The translations under genes and the position numbers were made by a program. The notes beneath the pieces were generated by a model. That model made no database searches, was not told where the DNA came from, and saw nothing but the letters and a program-made list of their open reading frames with translations. Shown here piece by piece: positions 1 to 11,720 of a DNA stretch of 64,000 nt (positions within the stretch are counted from its first letter, which is position 1; the number at the start of each line of letters is the position of its first letter). This DNA is from Trochalopteron elliotii (lineage: Eukaryota > Chordata > Aves > Passeriformes > Leiothrichidae): positions 372,001 through 436,000 of the forward strand of contig JANPWX010020211.1 in the NCBI GenBank assembly GCA_024734555.1. The letters are read 5' to 3'.

Positions 1-1344
1 TGGTGCTCCGTTCACACACAAAATGAAGAAAAATTAAATTTTTCCCCAATCACAGATTCTATTATTCTAGTTTTACAGTATGGTGAGGTGTGGTATTTTT
101 GATCAGAAAGATGTAGGAAAACAAAAGAAAATAATAAAATTGTAGAAGTGACCTATGTAGCTATTTGAGATAATAACAGTTGATTTCACTGTTTCATATG
201 ATAATTAATTTTTTAAATCATATTCAAAACAAAGGCATCAGAAAAATGTGTTGAATTAATTACTTAGGAACCACCATGTTTAACTGGGCAAAGTGTTAGA
301 CTTAAATTATTTGCCTCCAGTGACCCCTGAAAAAGGCTTATTTTTGCAGTTTGAATATAAAAAGCTTAGAAATGCTAATCATTCCATCTGGAAATCAAAA
401 TCATAAACTGCTAGATTAATGAATGTTACAAGTAGCTCTCACATGCAGAATAGTTAAGACATTGTTAGCAATTTGTTTTGACAAAAGTGATTAGAATATT
501 TATTTTTGCTAATACTTCTCCTACATGCGGACCTGGAAAAATGAAACTTGTTTGTATAACACAGTAATAAAATCTTTATTAAAACTCAGAATGTTGCTAA
601 GTTAATTATATGATATTACCAAGAAAAGGGATAATCAAGAAATCCTTCATGACTTCATAGTCTGTAAGGCAAATAATTCGTCACTGGTCTGATCTGATCT
701 GTAGTGCCACTTAAAGCTATTTTAAATGGAATTGCTAGTTTTTACTATTTATTATTATAGTAGAAGAAAAAGGAGAATTGTTGATTATAGTTTCTTCTGA
801 TCATAGGGAATGTAATGCAACAGCATCTAAACCATTACGGGGTTTTTTTAGGTTAAATTTGCCAGCAAATAGTGCCTCATGAATGAGAGAGAGGGAATGT
901 TGTAAAAGGTGTTTTTGTCATCTGGCTTGTACCTGCTTATTCCATTATGTGGAGAAAAGAAAAATCTCATTTTTTAACAATACTGCAATTTACTGAATTT
1001 ACAAAAAAAAAAAGAAATTCTAGGTGTTTTAACTGACTAAAATCTCATCTGTGATGTCAAACTCTGCTGTAGGATTTCAAAATAACCACTAGTGGAAAAA
1101 AAAAAAGGCAAAAATTAAGAGCAATTATTCACAGATTCTTTGTTCAGTAGGAACCATGTTGTTCAGGGCTTCCAGCATAGCACAGACTAAAGATGTAACA
1201 CAATGAGTTGTATCTCAAGTTCCTTTCTTGTGGCTGAGGTACAGGAAGATATTCCACCCTGATTACAAGCAACAGAGGATATCTTAACCTCCTTGAGTTC
1301 CAGTGATTAATTACTCTCACTGTATAAAACAATTATGTCTGCCT
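1..1344. other. AT-rich non-coding stretch, no gene seen
   Basis: I see only short chance open frames, A-runs near 1003-1013 and 1097-1106, and scattered ATTA/TTAAT words. The last 150 bases, from about 1200, may belong to the CR1 relic that follows, but I cannot align them. No splice-flanked open frame, RNA gene or recognisable transposon was found. Confidence 0.6.
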
Positions 1345-1710
1345 TCAGTTTCTAGCAGCGTAGCTTTATTATGCCTTTCTCTGCTAGATTAAAGAGTCCA
1401 TCTACTATCAGAGAGTTTTCTTCTTCTACAGGAATAATGATAGGTTACATAGATCACAGTTTAGGTGAACCATTCCTCTTATGTTTGATCCCAAATCCAA
1501 GCTCCAGCTCTGCCCTAGGTTTCACCTGTAGGCTTCCTACCGGACAGATCAGACTAGCAAGAGTCTACAGGCCCTAAAGTTTTTCTCCACCCTTTAAAGC
1601 CTGCACAACTAAGGGGCAAAGTTTTCCTGCAATGAACCAGAGCTTGACTTGAGCATGACTGCATCCCCAAGTCTGAATATAGAAAGTACAGAGTACTGGT
1701 TTCAGAGTAA
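1345..1710 (-). repeat. Old CR1-family LINE fragment (3' region, antisense on + strand)
   Basis: The stretch around 1375-1475 follows, with many substitutions, the reverse complement of the CR1 3' region as I remember it from turtle/archosaur-type CR1 copies: a 'gctagattaaagag' block, a 'ctactatcagag' block, then a 'aggaataatgatag' and 'agatcacagtttaggtga' block in the same order and spacing. Similarity weakens after 1480 but words such as 'ccctttaaagcc' (about 1591) and 'gaaagtacagagtact' (about 1681) keep the expected order, so I extend the call to about 1710. CR1 is the dominant LINE of sauropsids. This copy is long dead: no reading frame survives. The plus-strand open frame at 1371-1577 is antisense to the element and is not a gene. 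Edges are approximate. Confidence 0.62.
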
Positions 1711-4700
1711 AATCTACTTTTGACTTGACAGAGCTTTAGAAACTTCTGAGAAAATCTATGGTGACAGGGAGGGGAAGAGGAGAGGAAATGCTGCAGGAGC
1801 TCTGGAGAAGTTAAAGGACTATGATTTTGAACGTTTTAATGTCTCCAGTGATATGTGGACAGGGTTGGCACACATGAATATTTTATTGTGCACAGTAGGC
1901 AGGGCTTCCTCAGCCACATGACCGGCATTCAAACAGTCACAGCTTCTCTGATTACTTGCAAAGCAACCACTAATTGAGGTGAAGGGCAGGCTCTAGACAA
2001 CTGTGTGTCTTGCTGTTAGGAGGAAACTGCAGTTGTGTTGAGTCACATCCAGACTCAACAAGAGGAATCCATCCTTACAAACCTAGAACCTTAGTCCAGG
2101 GCTGGTGGTCCATATAAGCAGAAAAGAGGAAAATGGCAAAGTACACGTCAAATTTGCTACAAAACTCAGAATTAAGATAATCCCCATCTCCTCATTCATT
2201 TGGCATGGTTCTGTTTTTGTTGTCAGCTTTGGTTGGTATCTGCAAAGCAATGTCAGCACCTTCTCCAGGCAAACAGCTGCCTCTGAAACATTCAGGGCCA
2301 TCTCTTGGCAGCTGCCTTTCTAGTGGTACATCAGTGAAGCACTGCCTCTCTAAAAAGCAGCAGCTGCTAATTCTGGTGTGGTACATAACAGCTTGCTGCC
2401 ACATCAGGTTGGGTCCTGCAAGAAAATGAGTTTCTCTGGCCCAGATCATTTGACAATTGCTACCGTATGAATAATTCAGTCCACAAAAGCTAGCAAATGA
2501 AAGCAAGTGAATAAAACAGCAAGCTGTGTACTGCACTGGATGGCCAGCAGCAGCCCCAGTTCAGCCAAAGGGTGTGACAGCTGCTTGCAGATGGTGATGG
2601 CTGGCCACTGCATACCGGCTAATCCACCAGCCAGCAGGAGGCTTCCCGGGAAGACATTTCCGTGTTTCACATTGGATGGCTTGCCATCCCAATCCCTTTG
2701 ATTTGAGCTGGCAAAATTAGGGTTCAAACCTATTAAAATATGTTCAGCACAATTCTTTCTCTGGAATGACTGATCTGATTGAAAAGGACACATTTAACTG
2801 ACGCCATCCAATCTTCTCACGACTTAAAAAACCTTTAGTTTCATCTTAGCTGCCTTTGGCTTCTGGGTCTGCAATTCTGCATGAGAGTGAGCTTCACAGC
2901 TTTGTTCAAAAACGTTTCTTCAGCTTTAATTTTGGTCATATGTAGAGGAAAGATACATTAATTGAAAGGAGTAATGCTTCCTTCTCTGTCCTTCAGTATG
3001 TTTTCCTGCCCTTGTTTCATCCACTTTTAAAGCAGGAAGGGAGAATGCATTTAAAGAGAATTTTGCTGCTCCTGAGATGAATTTATTCTGCCCATCAATT
3101 CAGAAATACTCTCCAAAAGACGAGGTGACTGCAGCTCCATCCCAGGCTGCCTGGTGGGCTGTCTCACACCTTGGCTGCCCACCTGTCCTGGCTTGCAGGC
3201 AGCAGCCTGGAAATCCGGGAGCCCCAGACCCAGGGTAGCCCACCTGGCAGAACGGCCAAACAACCTCCACATCCTGTGCATCTCACTTTGTAGCTGGCAT
3301 GCTTCCAGGAGCTGCATGGGTGAACCAGCAGGAAACCAGGCTGAAACTTTAAATGTTTCCAGAAAGAAATTTGTCAAATTGAACTATTTGCATGGACTAT
3401 TCGGGTGAATTAGCAGCTCTACCATTAGAAGTTTTCTGACTGAACCTGCTCTGTCATGCTTAGTTAACACAGTAGCCAGTAAGTGTGGGTAAGTGATTCA
3501 CACAGAAACAGGGGGAAAAAATAGTAATAACAAAACATCTCTGTAAAACTGCATTTATATTGCTTGCTATTAAGGCTTTCCACACATAGGTTCTCATTGC
3601 TTCTTCTATATTGTTCTGCTCGCCCACAATCACTCCATCATACACTGTCCCTATTTTCCTAGTGTAAGCAGTGCCTCTAGTCAGGGATACTCTTCACCTC
3701 TGGGCACTTTGTTCTTCACCTCAGCTACTGACAGGAAAAAAAAATTAGGTTATCAATGGAGACACTTGACTTTATTCTTTACACAGGAATTCTACCTGCA
3801 ATGGTAATTTTTTATCATTTTATTTGCTCAGATAAATGAACAGAACACATTTATTGATTGAATTTGCCTTGATAATTACCGACACTTAGCAGGACCTGAC
3901 TTACCTGTGTATACAAGTAAATTAGATTACTTTTTCCTAGTTTATACAGTCAGTATGGGGTTTCTTGAATAATCAATATCTGGGTGTAGAGCTGACTGAC
4001 AAAGACTAAGTAGCAACCCTGTTTTACCCAGGATCATTCATTTTCTCCCTCATGAACGGAATGATTCCAAAACACTTAGACAACCTCTCTTCCAGTGAAT
4101 TAAGAGGCTTAGCTTGATCTCAAATGGTTAACTAAAAATCTCTCATGGTCTGGCTGCCCACTTCTCTTGCAGAGGTTATTTCATCTCATGGCTAGGGTCA
4201 GCTGACAACAGGAAAAAATGAAGGACTCTGTTGCACAAAGAGAGAAATGAAAAGCATTTACAAACCAGAGACCTAATCATCCAAATGAAAATAAAGGAGA
4301 GCAGAAAAGATCAGCAAGGTAAGCAGAGTCCAGCTTTGATGAAGAGCTCTTGTAAGAAGAGATAACCTGCCACCATAGCAAACAAAAGGAAAAAAACTAC
4401 ATTGATACTTTAAAGCAAATGAGAAATCAGTTTTGTTCTCAAGAGGAAGGGAGGGTGGGTGAGAAGGCAGGCAGACATCTATAAACAGGAAAAAAAATGA
4501 ATGCAGAAAGAAAAATTGATGAGTGTAATGAAGGACAGGATATAAGCAGGTGGATCTTGCAAAAAAATTATAAGATGTAATGATCTTATTCTAAAATGCA
4601 CACAGATTTATGACATTTAGGACTACTGACTGTCCTTTGACAGACCTGCTTCACACAGGACGCTTACCTAATTTCCTACCAAAATTTGAGACTTTTTTTA

Positions 4701-5600
4701 CTTCCAAATTTCAAATGGGAGGGAGTTGAACCCCTTCTCAATCTGCACTTGGCTTCTTGGCCACACCCAAGTGCGTCTTGCCAAGCCTTCCTCATCTCAG
4801 CCTATCCAGAACTGGTTTCTCAGGCTCTCATGGTCACTGCTGAGCAGGGTATTGATGTGCTGAATAGGACTCACTAGTGAGCCTATATTTTGTGTATGTT
4901 CTGCTAAGCCAAGTGATCAGCACATCCCCTGACACACATGCACACTGTGCAGCTCTCCCTGCAGAAGGCAGCTGTGTGCACATGCTTCCCCAGCCAGTCC
5001 TAGAAGTGCTTCCATACCCTCCTTCCTGCACATGTAACGGGCTCACTTTCCACACAGCTCCCCCCTGAATGCATATTCACAGCTTGTGCCAATGCTGAAA
5101 GTACCGCAGAGCACAGGCACATTTCAAGGGAGACTTCCACAGCCCTCTGAAATCACCATCCTTCTAGGTAAATAAGCCTCTGATGACCCATACTGTATGT
5201 ATGGCATTATGCTGCATTTGTGATTCAGATGCCTGCTCCAAATCCAAAGCACACACACAAAGTACTAAGAGAACTTTCAACATAAAGGAGGTACAAAAGT
5301 GGAGCTGATTCACACTCTTAGCCGCAATCAAACTACCAGAGGATGCTGAATGATTCCCTCTGCTCTGGTTTTGGATGTCATTATCTGACCTCATTTCTTG
5401 CTTGTGGCATTTTCTTGGGCAGCTCAGTGCTCACATATTATCATCAAGCCAGCCACACTCAAAGTCATACAAATGTGAGTGTATGTGTATGTCGCAGAAG
5501 GGGCATAAGGGGTGGGGTAAATTAAAGGCTTTTAAGTATTACTGATTGAGAAAGAGAGAAAACAACATTTAAAAGCCTTTTAAATTGCTATTCCTTCCTT
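1711..5600. other. Non-coding stretch with small GC-richer islets
   Basis: Overlapping open frames of 60-114 codons on both strands at 2083-2793 and 3051-3408 come from stop-poor, GC-richer islets (about 2230-2430, 2530-2660 and 3120-3330), not from a recognisable protein. The islets are rich in CAGC/GCTG words and could be decayed repeats or regulatory DNA. A CAAG|gtaagc donor-like site lies near 4316, without a matching acceptor I trust. A short CA/TG-rich tract lies near 5215-5230 and 5475-5495. No known domain, RNA gene or named transposon seen. Confidence 0.5.
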
Positions 5601-5636
5601 TTAATCCTAAATTTCTCTTTGTTTTGTTTTATGCAG

Positions 5637-5736
5637 CTGGCTGAATGATGGCAGAGTGGCTTGCAATTATCTGGATGACATTAGATGCCAGCTGAAATGG
5701 ACACTAAAGGAAGAATCCAACATCCTGCATATATAA
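5637..5736 (+). other. Candidate terminal exon (acceptor plus 32 open codons)
   Basis: A textbook 3' splice site precedes this segment: a branch-point-like 'cctaa' at about 5606-5610, then a T-rich tract 'tttctctttgttttgtttt' and 'atgcag' ending at 5636. After the AG, the frame starting at 5638 stays open for 32 codons to TAA at 5734-5736. Its peptide begins WLNDGRVACNYLDDIRC and has two cysteines and mixed, protein-like composition. I do not recognise the protein. There is no GT donor before the stop in a good context, so it could only be a last exon. No polyadenylation signal is evident close downstream. T-rich acceptor-like sites arise often by chance in AT-rich DNA, so this stays a candidate. 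A lncRNA exon is an equal alternative. Confidence 0.17.
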
Positions 5737-5800
5737 TTCCTACTCCATTTGGCATTGAACCAAGTCAACAAATATACATTCCTTCCCCTACCCTCCCCAG

Positions 5801-5899
5801 GAAATCCCATGGCCATTGAGTGCTGCTATGGAAACAAAAGCCCAGGATGTAGAAAGAGTTTGGATATACAGTTTCCAAAATGTTGGAGTAGAGTTTTAG
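5801..5899 (+). other. Second candidate exon (acceptor plus 32 open codons)
   Basis: A pyrimidine tract 'ccttcccctaccctccccag' ends at 5800. The frame beginning right after it stays open for 32 codons, to TAG at 5897-5899. The peptide starts EIPWPLSAAMETKAQDVERV. It lies 64 bases after the stop of the preceding candidate, so the two would be alternatives and not consecutive exons. GT dinucleotides at 5840 (GATgtagaa) and 5888 are poor donors. I do not recognise the peptide. This could equally be a cryptic acceptor in non-coding DNA. Confidence 0.13.
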
Positions 5900-8800
5900 A
5901 TTGAGAACTACATGCACCTGTTGGTAACTCCCACAAGCTCTGCACACTGAGCACTTAAGTGTACACCACAGACCTGGGCTTGCAATGCCTGCAGAATTCT
6001 GAAGGGCCCTAATTAATCTTATGGCTTTCATTTTCAGTCATTGTATGGCTTATTCAAATCACAGGTACTTCTCCACCTGTTCTGTGAAGCTTACTAAAAT
6101 AGACCTTAGAAATGGAGCACAGCTGTCAAAATAATATTGTTGTATTCCTGAATCTGTTCCAAAGATAGATATTCCAGAGAAATTTAAAAGTTATATTCCT
6201 GTAGTAGCACACTAGGTAGTTCATAGCAGTTTAGTAAATCAAATATTCCATACTGCTAGCTTAATAAGATGGGGAGTCATGCACGAAATGACTGCCAGGT
6301 TAATAACACAGGGAGCCATGCATGGCATGTATTTGCATATAATAGCACAGAATGTTCCCCTAAATCCTTTAAATTGCTCATCAGTTCTTAAATAGGCATT
6401 TAACTAAGCCTTCATCCAGAATCAAAAAGAAAGAGGAAGCCACCTACAACTGAAAGGAACCATAGATAAGGACTAAGTTAAACCTTAAATGCCATCTTGT
6501 AGAAAAAGATGGAAATCTGCACTTGCAGACAAAACAAATCAGAATTCCAGAATTTAGCAGAATTTACAGCTAAAAGTAAATGGATAAATTTGTTTCTTTA
6601 GAACAACTCTTAAAATGAAAACTAGATGTATTATAGTATGAAGAGATGACAGAGGGAAAACACTAAAAACCTTGAAACCAAACCTGGAGCAACATGCAGA
6701 GGTGGTGATGAGGGGAACGGAATTTGTGCCTGTTATTTTCCTGATGACTCACAGTCAGCCAGAGAGAAGTCCAAGCTGAAGATTTTTGTTTGGTTTCCTT
6801 TTCCAGAGCTCCTTCCAGACTGCCATATGTACATTCCTTTGTGCCACAACATTTTTTGGGCTTAGGTCATAGGAGCAGCTGAAGAAACAGGACACTAAAA
6901 CCTGAGCTACAGATGGGAAGCCAAGGTGAAGAGGGAGAGTCTAGACCCTTCTTAAACAATAGTTCAGGGAAGGTGCATTACTGTGCCAATCCATGCTTAG
7001 AATCAAGAAAGTTGTTTCAATTTTTCATTTTTCTTTTTTTCTTCCTGTTGCCTGTTATAGCTGCTCAGATGGCCAGCTCTTCAGGGCAAGGACATCCTCC
7101 CAAAACGTTCCAAATGGGCCCTCAGGCATGCTCAGGACTTTTCATACCATTGCAATATAACAGTCCAATTTGCATGTTGTTTAAATGGCTTCAGGCCCAA
7201 ATACCTGGAACATGCAAACACACACACTAAGGACAAAGTGCTGGCTGAATAAGTTTCTGTATCACTTCAGCAAGTGGTATCTCATGTAAACACTGTCATC
7301 ATACTTGCTGTGCTGTGCAGAACAAGTGTTTTCTTCTGGATGCTGAGTCATTCCTCCCTCCACTTTCACAGAAGGAAATCCTCAAGTGTATTATTTTATA
7401 AATAGCTGGATTTAAATGTCCATTATTACAAACTACAGATAACTTGCAAATATGAGTAACAGATTTATATAACCAAAGTCTCTAAATTTAACCAAAACAT
7501 ATATTACCATTCCAACATGCAAAAAGATGATACACTTATTTATTACTATGTTTGGATATGAAGAGCAATTTTAAAAACTAATTTAAATTTATCAAGTATG
7601 GAATAGAGAACCTTGAACTTTCACACTGTCACTGCAAAAGGACAAACTATGTTCACCATCTGCTTTTGCTATGACTCACTCAAGTAGTATTAAGGAATAA
7701 GGACAAAAAATTAGATTTCTGTAAGCAAAAGCATTAAGATATATCCACTGCCTCATAAGCTGAGACCATTTCAATTAGGGAAAGTGTCCTTGCCTAGACA
7801 ACAGCAGAGAAAAAGATGAACTCACTTCTCTCCTCAGCTCTTACCCACTTCACTGAAGTATCGGTTTCAAAGCTTAAGCCACTGAAATATTGCTCAGTTC
7901 ATTATTCCCTTTCTTCTTCATAGAATAAAAAAAATACAGATGTTGTGTTACCGGCACTTTATGTGTACCAGCTAGTATTTAAGAAAAGAAACATATATAG
8001 AAAACACAAGGCTTCACGGACATACTGATTCATCCTTTTTGTAAATCACAAAATATATCTATTTGTCTCATCAGAGACCAGGTACTGCTACAAGACAAAA
8101 GGCTGATTGTGGTTTATTTGTGATTAATTTCCCATGGAAGAAAGTCAAAATCATATCCAGAAATACACTTGAAAGACTTCGGAGAATCCTACTCTCCCAA
8201 ATGAAACTGCTTTATACTGTAAGAAATACAGAAAATAGTACTCACCTTTTGAAGTAGGTGAAGCATAATGGCACACAATATGGCCATTCTTTCATGCAAA
8301 TGGCCAATAAAGATATCTGAAGGACTTTGCCCTATACCATTAGCCTTATTAATAACTAGATTAATATGTTGCTTTGAGTATGTGAAACGTTATAAAGGAA
8401 TGTATAAATGGATACTCTTCAATACCAACAAAAAGACTGACACTGTCTATACCTGATGTCAAATGCACTGAGTAAACAAGAAAGAAAATACCACCTCTCT
8501 TATCTAAAACAGCTGCAGACACAGTACCTAGATGCTTTCTGAGAAAGATCCCTTTACATTAATGAAATTTTTATCATTTCTACAGATTTACCATTTATTT
8601 TTAGTAACTGGATATCAGAAATTCCTTCTATAGTATCAAGGTGTAACAGTTGTAAGCAACCACAGTAACAACCTATATTTTATTTGCTAAGAAATACTTC
8701 TATTTTCTCAGAATATACCATGCTCTAAATTCTCATTTCTCTTCAACAAATGCCTGAGCTATTACATGTACTGTTGGAAAGGCTTTTATTTGTAAGTATG

Positions 8801-11645
8801 GTCTTTTGTGTTAAGAAAGATAAATGTCAGACTCATTAATTATGTATCTATAATTAGATACTGCTGAAAACGAGCTGAAACTTGTTTTGACATCTTCTTT
8901 GAAGAATGTATTTGTACATTGCATGTAACATTGCATATATGCATTTGCAAAACCTGAAATAACTGAATGGCAGCTATGTACAAAAGCCAGTAAGCCTTGA
9001 CAGGGTAAACAAAATCAAAGCACAGCTGAAGCACAGACTAACAGGAGGGAAATTCATGTGAGATAGCTTGCCCAGAAAAAAGCTAAATGGCCATCAAGAG
9101 GAAAGGAAGTCTCTAACCAGGAACACATGATGAAAGCTGTACTTTGTTGATTGCAGAAAGTTTGCTTTTAAATACACCCTTCTAAGTGTTTAACTAATTT
9201 CCAAGAGGCTTGATTGTACTTCACTCAACTTCAGGGGGTTTTTTCCTACTAATTTGGAGATGGATTGCACCTTAAGGCAGAGCCAGGAACATGGGGTGTG
9301 TGCTTAAACGGCAGGAACCCAAGAGTAAGCGTGGGAGGTATTGTGCCTCAGCGACAAAACAACTCCCTGCCCCCACAGAGGCAAAGGAGACAATCAGCCC
9401 TACAGTTAACTGTGAATTTAAGTATGAAAACCAGCAGTGTGCAGAACATACTGCAGGATGGAAGCAAACTCTCTTCTGCCTTTTATGCAATCTAGGAATT
9501 TAAAGAAGTAATGCCAGCAACTTTTCTGTGTGAGTGGTCCCATGTATGAGGAAACCACGCATGAATTAATAATGGTAATAACAGTAGGAGTATTGATGAA
9601 GATTCAAAGAACTGTCCAGGTTTTTAAAGGATAATTATAAATGGTCTGACAATACTGTTTCTGGGACTGAATAAACAATTCAGCCTTATCACAGCTGCTG
9701 GACTTCATCCAGCATTTAGGTGTTGTTATGATCAGAAAAGCAACACTGTAAAAATACCTTCCTACTCAAAAGAGATGCTTCTTCTATATTCTCTGAGTCA
9801 TTCCTGATACCTTTACTGACAAAACAATTCATTAGTACTGATGGCATGGCAGTGCTAATCCAGCTCCAGGAGGGAAGGCTGGATCCCGGTTTGTCTCACC
9901 ATGCTGGAGGGATGACTGGCACATAGCCCCAATCTCTGCTAGAGGTGCAGTGTAGGGGCACGCAGGAAACCATTCCCAAATACCTGTGATTAGGCACAGC
10001 CAGTACATCTCTCTTAAGGACAAACACAAAAGCCCCCCAAAACCAACCAAGGCCCTCTGCTGAAACAAGAACAAGCAGAGGCATTTGCCCTGAAGGCACC
10101 CTCCATACCACAGTATGTCTTCTGCAAGTCCATGGCACTGCAACAGTCGCTGCAAACAACACTATCCCCATGGCACTCTTTCCAGACAATGAGTTAAGGC
10201 AAAAACGATTTTTAAAGTAGAAGGGACTACTACTCAGCACCTTATTTTTGCACATTTCAGAAACAGTGACCTTCATTTGGGATAAATCAGCACAGCCACA
10301 CCAATTGCTTTGACTGATGCCAATAACTTTACTGATTACTTCACACTTGGTAAGGTGTGCCGAAAAGGAGTGATTCTCTTGTTGATGATCACTAACTCAG
10401 GAACAGCTTGGCAGCTCCTTGCAAGCACAGTACTGCCAGTGCTTGCCAGTTTATCCCTATGCTGCCTCACACTCTCCATAGGTACAAAGCCATTACATCA
10501 TCAGTGTGCAAACTGCCACATGGCTTGCAAATAAATATAAAATGGCAGTGGGACTTCTCCCATAGCAGGTGTACACCAAAGTGAAAAGTTTCCATATAAC
10601 TGAGAAAGATAAACACCTGGGAGTTTGGTGTTCATTTTAGAGTAACCTTCAAAATTGAAAAGGAGCAGGAAAATTACATTCCTTATTTCTAAGGCTCTTG
10701 CAAATAAGAAATTTGAGTGAACATAAGGAAATGTGAAATTAAAATATTTCTAACCTTAGACAATTTCAGTGTTTCCACATTTGTAAGTGACCACAGTCTA
10801 GCAGTTTTATTTCATGCCAGGAGCATCCACTTTAAAGGACATAACCACCGGAAAGACAAGTTTTTCTTCTATTCCAAAGTTTTCCCCAAATGCCATTAGC
10901 ACACTGAATGCAAAGCAACTCAAACTGTTGTGGACACTGTGCTCAATCTTGTGCAAATCCAAGAAGGGAAGAAGCTTATTTCCTGATTAGCAATTCCTCA
11001 GTGGTAGTGGTGGGGAGGAAGAGCCTGCCTACAAAAATCATAGCTGTTAGGAAATATCAGCCTGTCTATAAACAGATGGCTACTCCTCACGGGATACTGT
11101 CCTCTCCAGGAATGCTGCACTAAGTTCTGAACCTCTTCCAATGCAGCCCTGAGCAGGCTGTGTTCCTAGCAAAGGTGAGGAAAGTTAGAAATGGAATGAA
11201 GCCAATCTGTTCATATAAAAGCTCTAAATTCATTACTCTCAATTAAAATGAATGAGGATAAGGATCGCTTCCAAGTACATCAATCAAAGAAAGTACTTGC
11301 TGCAGGAAAACAGAAGACACTGCTGTATACACGAAGGAATTTATTCCCATCTTAACAAAATTTGTGCAGGCAAATGTACACAAAATGGGCAGTTTATTTT
11401 TCACTTGAGAAGTTGCAACTATCTAGGAATGATGGGTTAAATAACTAGAGTTTTATTTTTTATTATTTTTAAAGAGCCTATTTCTTAAAGAAATATTTGT
11501 ATGCCTGCACACCTGATCTTGCAAAAAAATAAGAAGGTAACTCAAACTAGAGTGTTTCATGCCATGTAAATTGGTATATGATGCTTAGTAGACAAGTATA
11601 GATTTGCCTCCAAATTCATTTATTCTGTTAAGTATTCTATTAACT
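5900..11645. other. AT-rich non-coding stretch, no gene supported
   Basis: An acceptor-like tract at 7024-7058 ('ttttcttcctgttgcctg' then 'ttatag') precedes an open stretch to 7230. The hydrophobic part of the 6913-7230 frame is simply this T-rich tract translated, so I do not call a gene. Overlapping frames at 9265-9503 and 9832-10276 shadow a GC-richer patch and match no family I know. No transposon could be recognised, apart from simple A/T runs. Confidence 0.5.
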
Positions 11646-11720
11646 TTGGGGCACCATAAGTGTCCTTAACTCTTTCTGAAATCAACAGCCTGAGAAACCG
11701 CTGAGCACTGCAGAATAAAC
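11646..11720. repeat. Old amniote interspersed-repeat relic
   Basis: The words 'ggcaccataagtgtcctt', 'aactctttctgaaatc' and 'gctgagcactgcag' occur in the order seen in a widespread old sauropsid/amniote repeat, whose copies carry 'ggcgcctaagt', 'ctttttgaaaatc' and 'gctgagcacc'. I know that pattern from turtle, crocodile and bird genomes but cannot name the family with certainty. The copy is strongly diverged and its edges are approximate. Confidence 0.4.

Noticed and set aside
6913..7230. 105-codon frame with a hydrophobic segment resembling a membrane helix
   Set aside because: The hydrophobic run is the translation of a T-rich tract (about 7018-7050); there is no other support.
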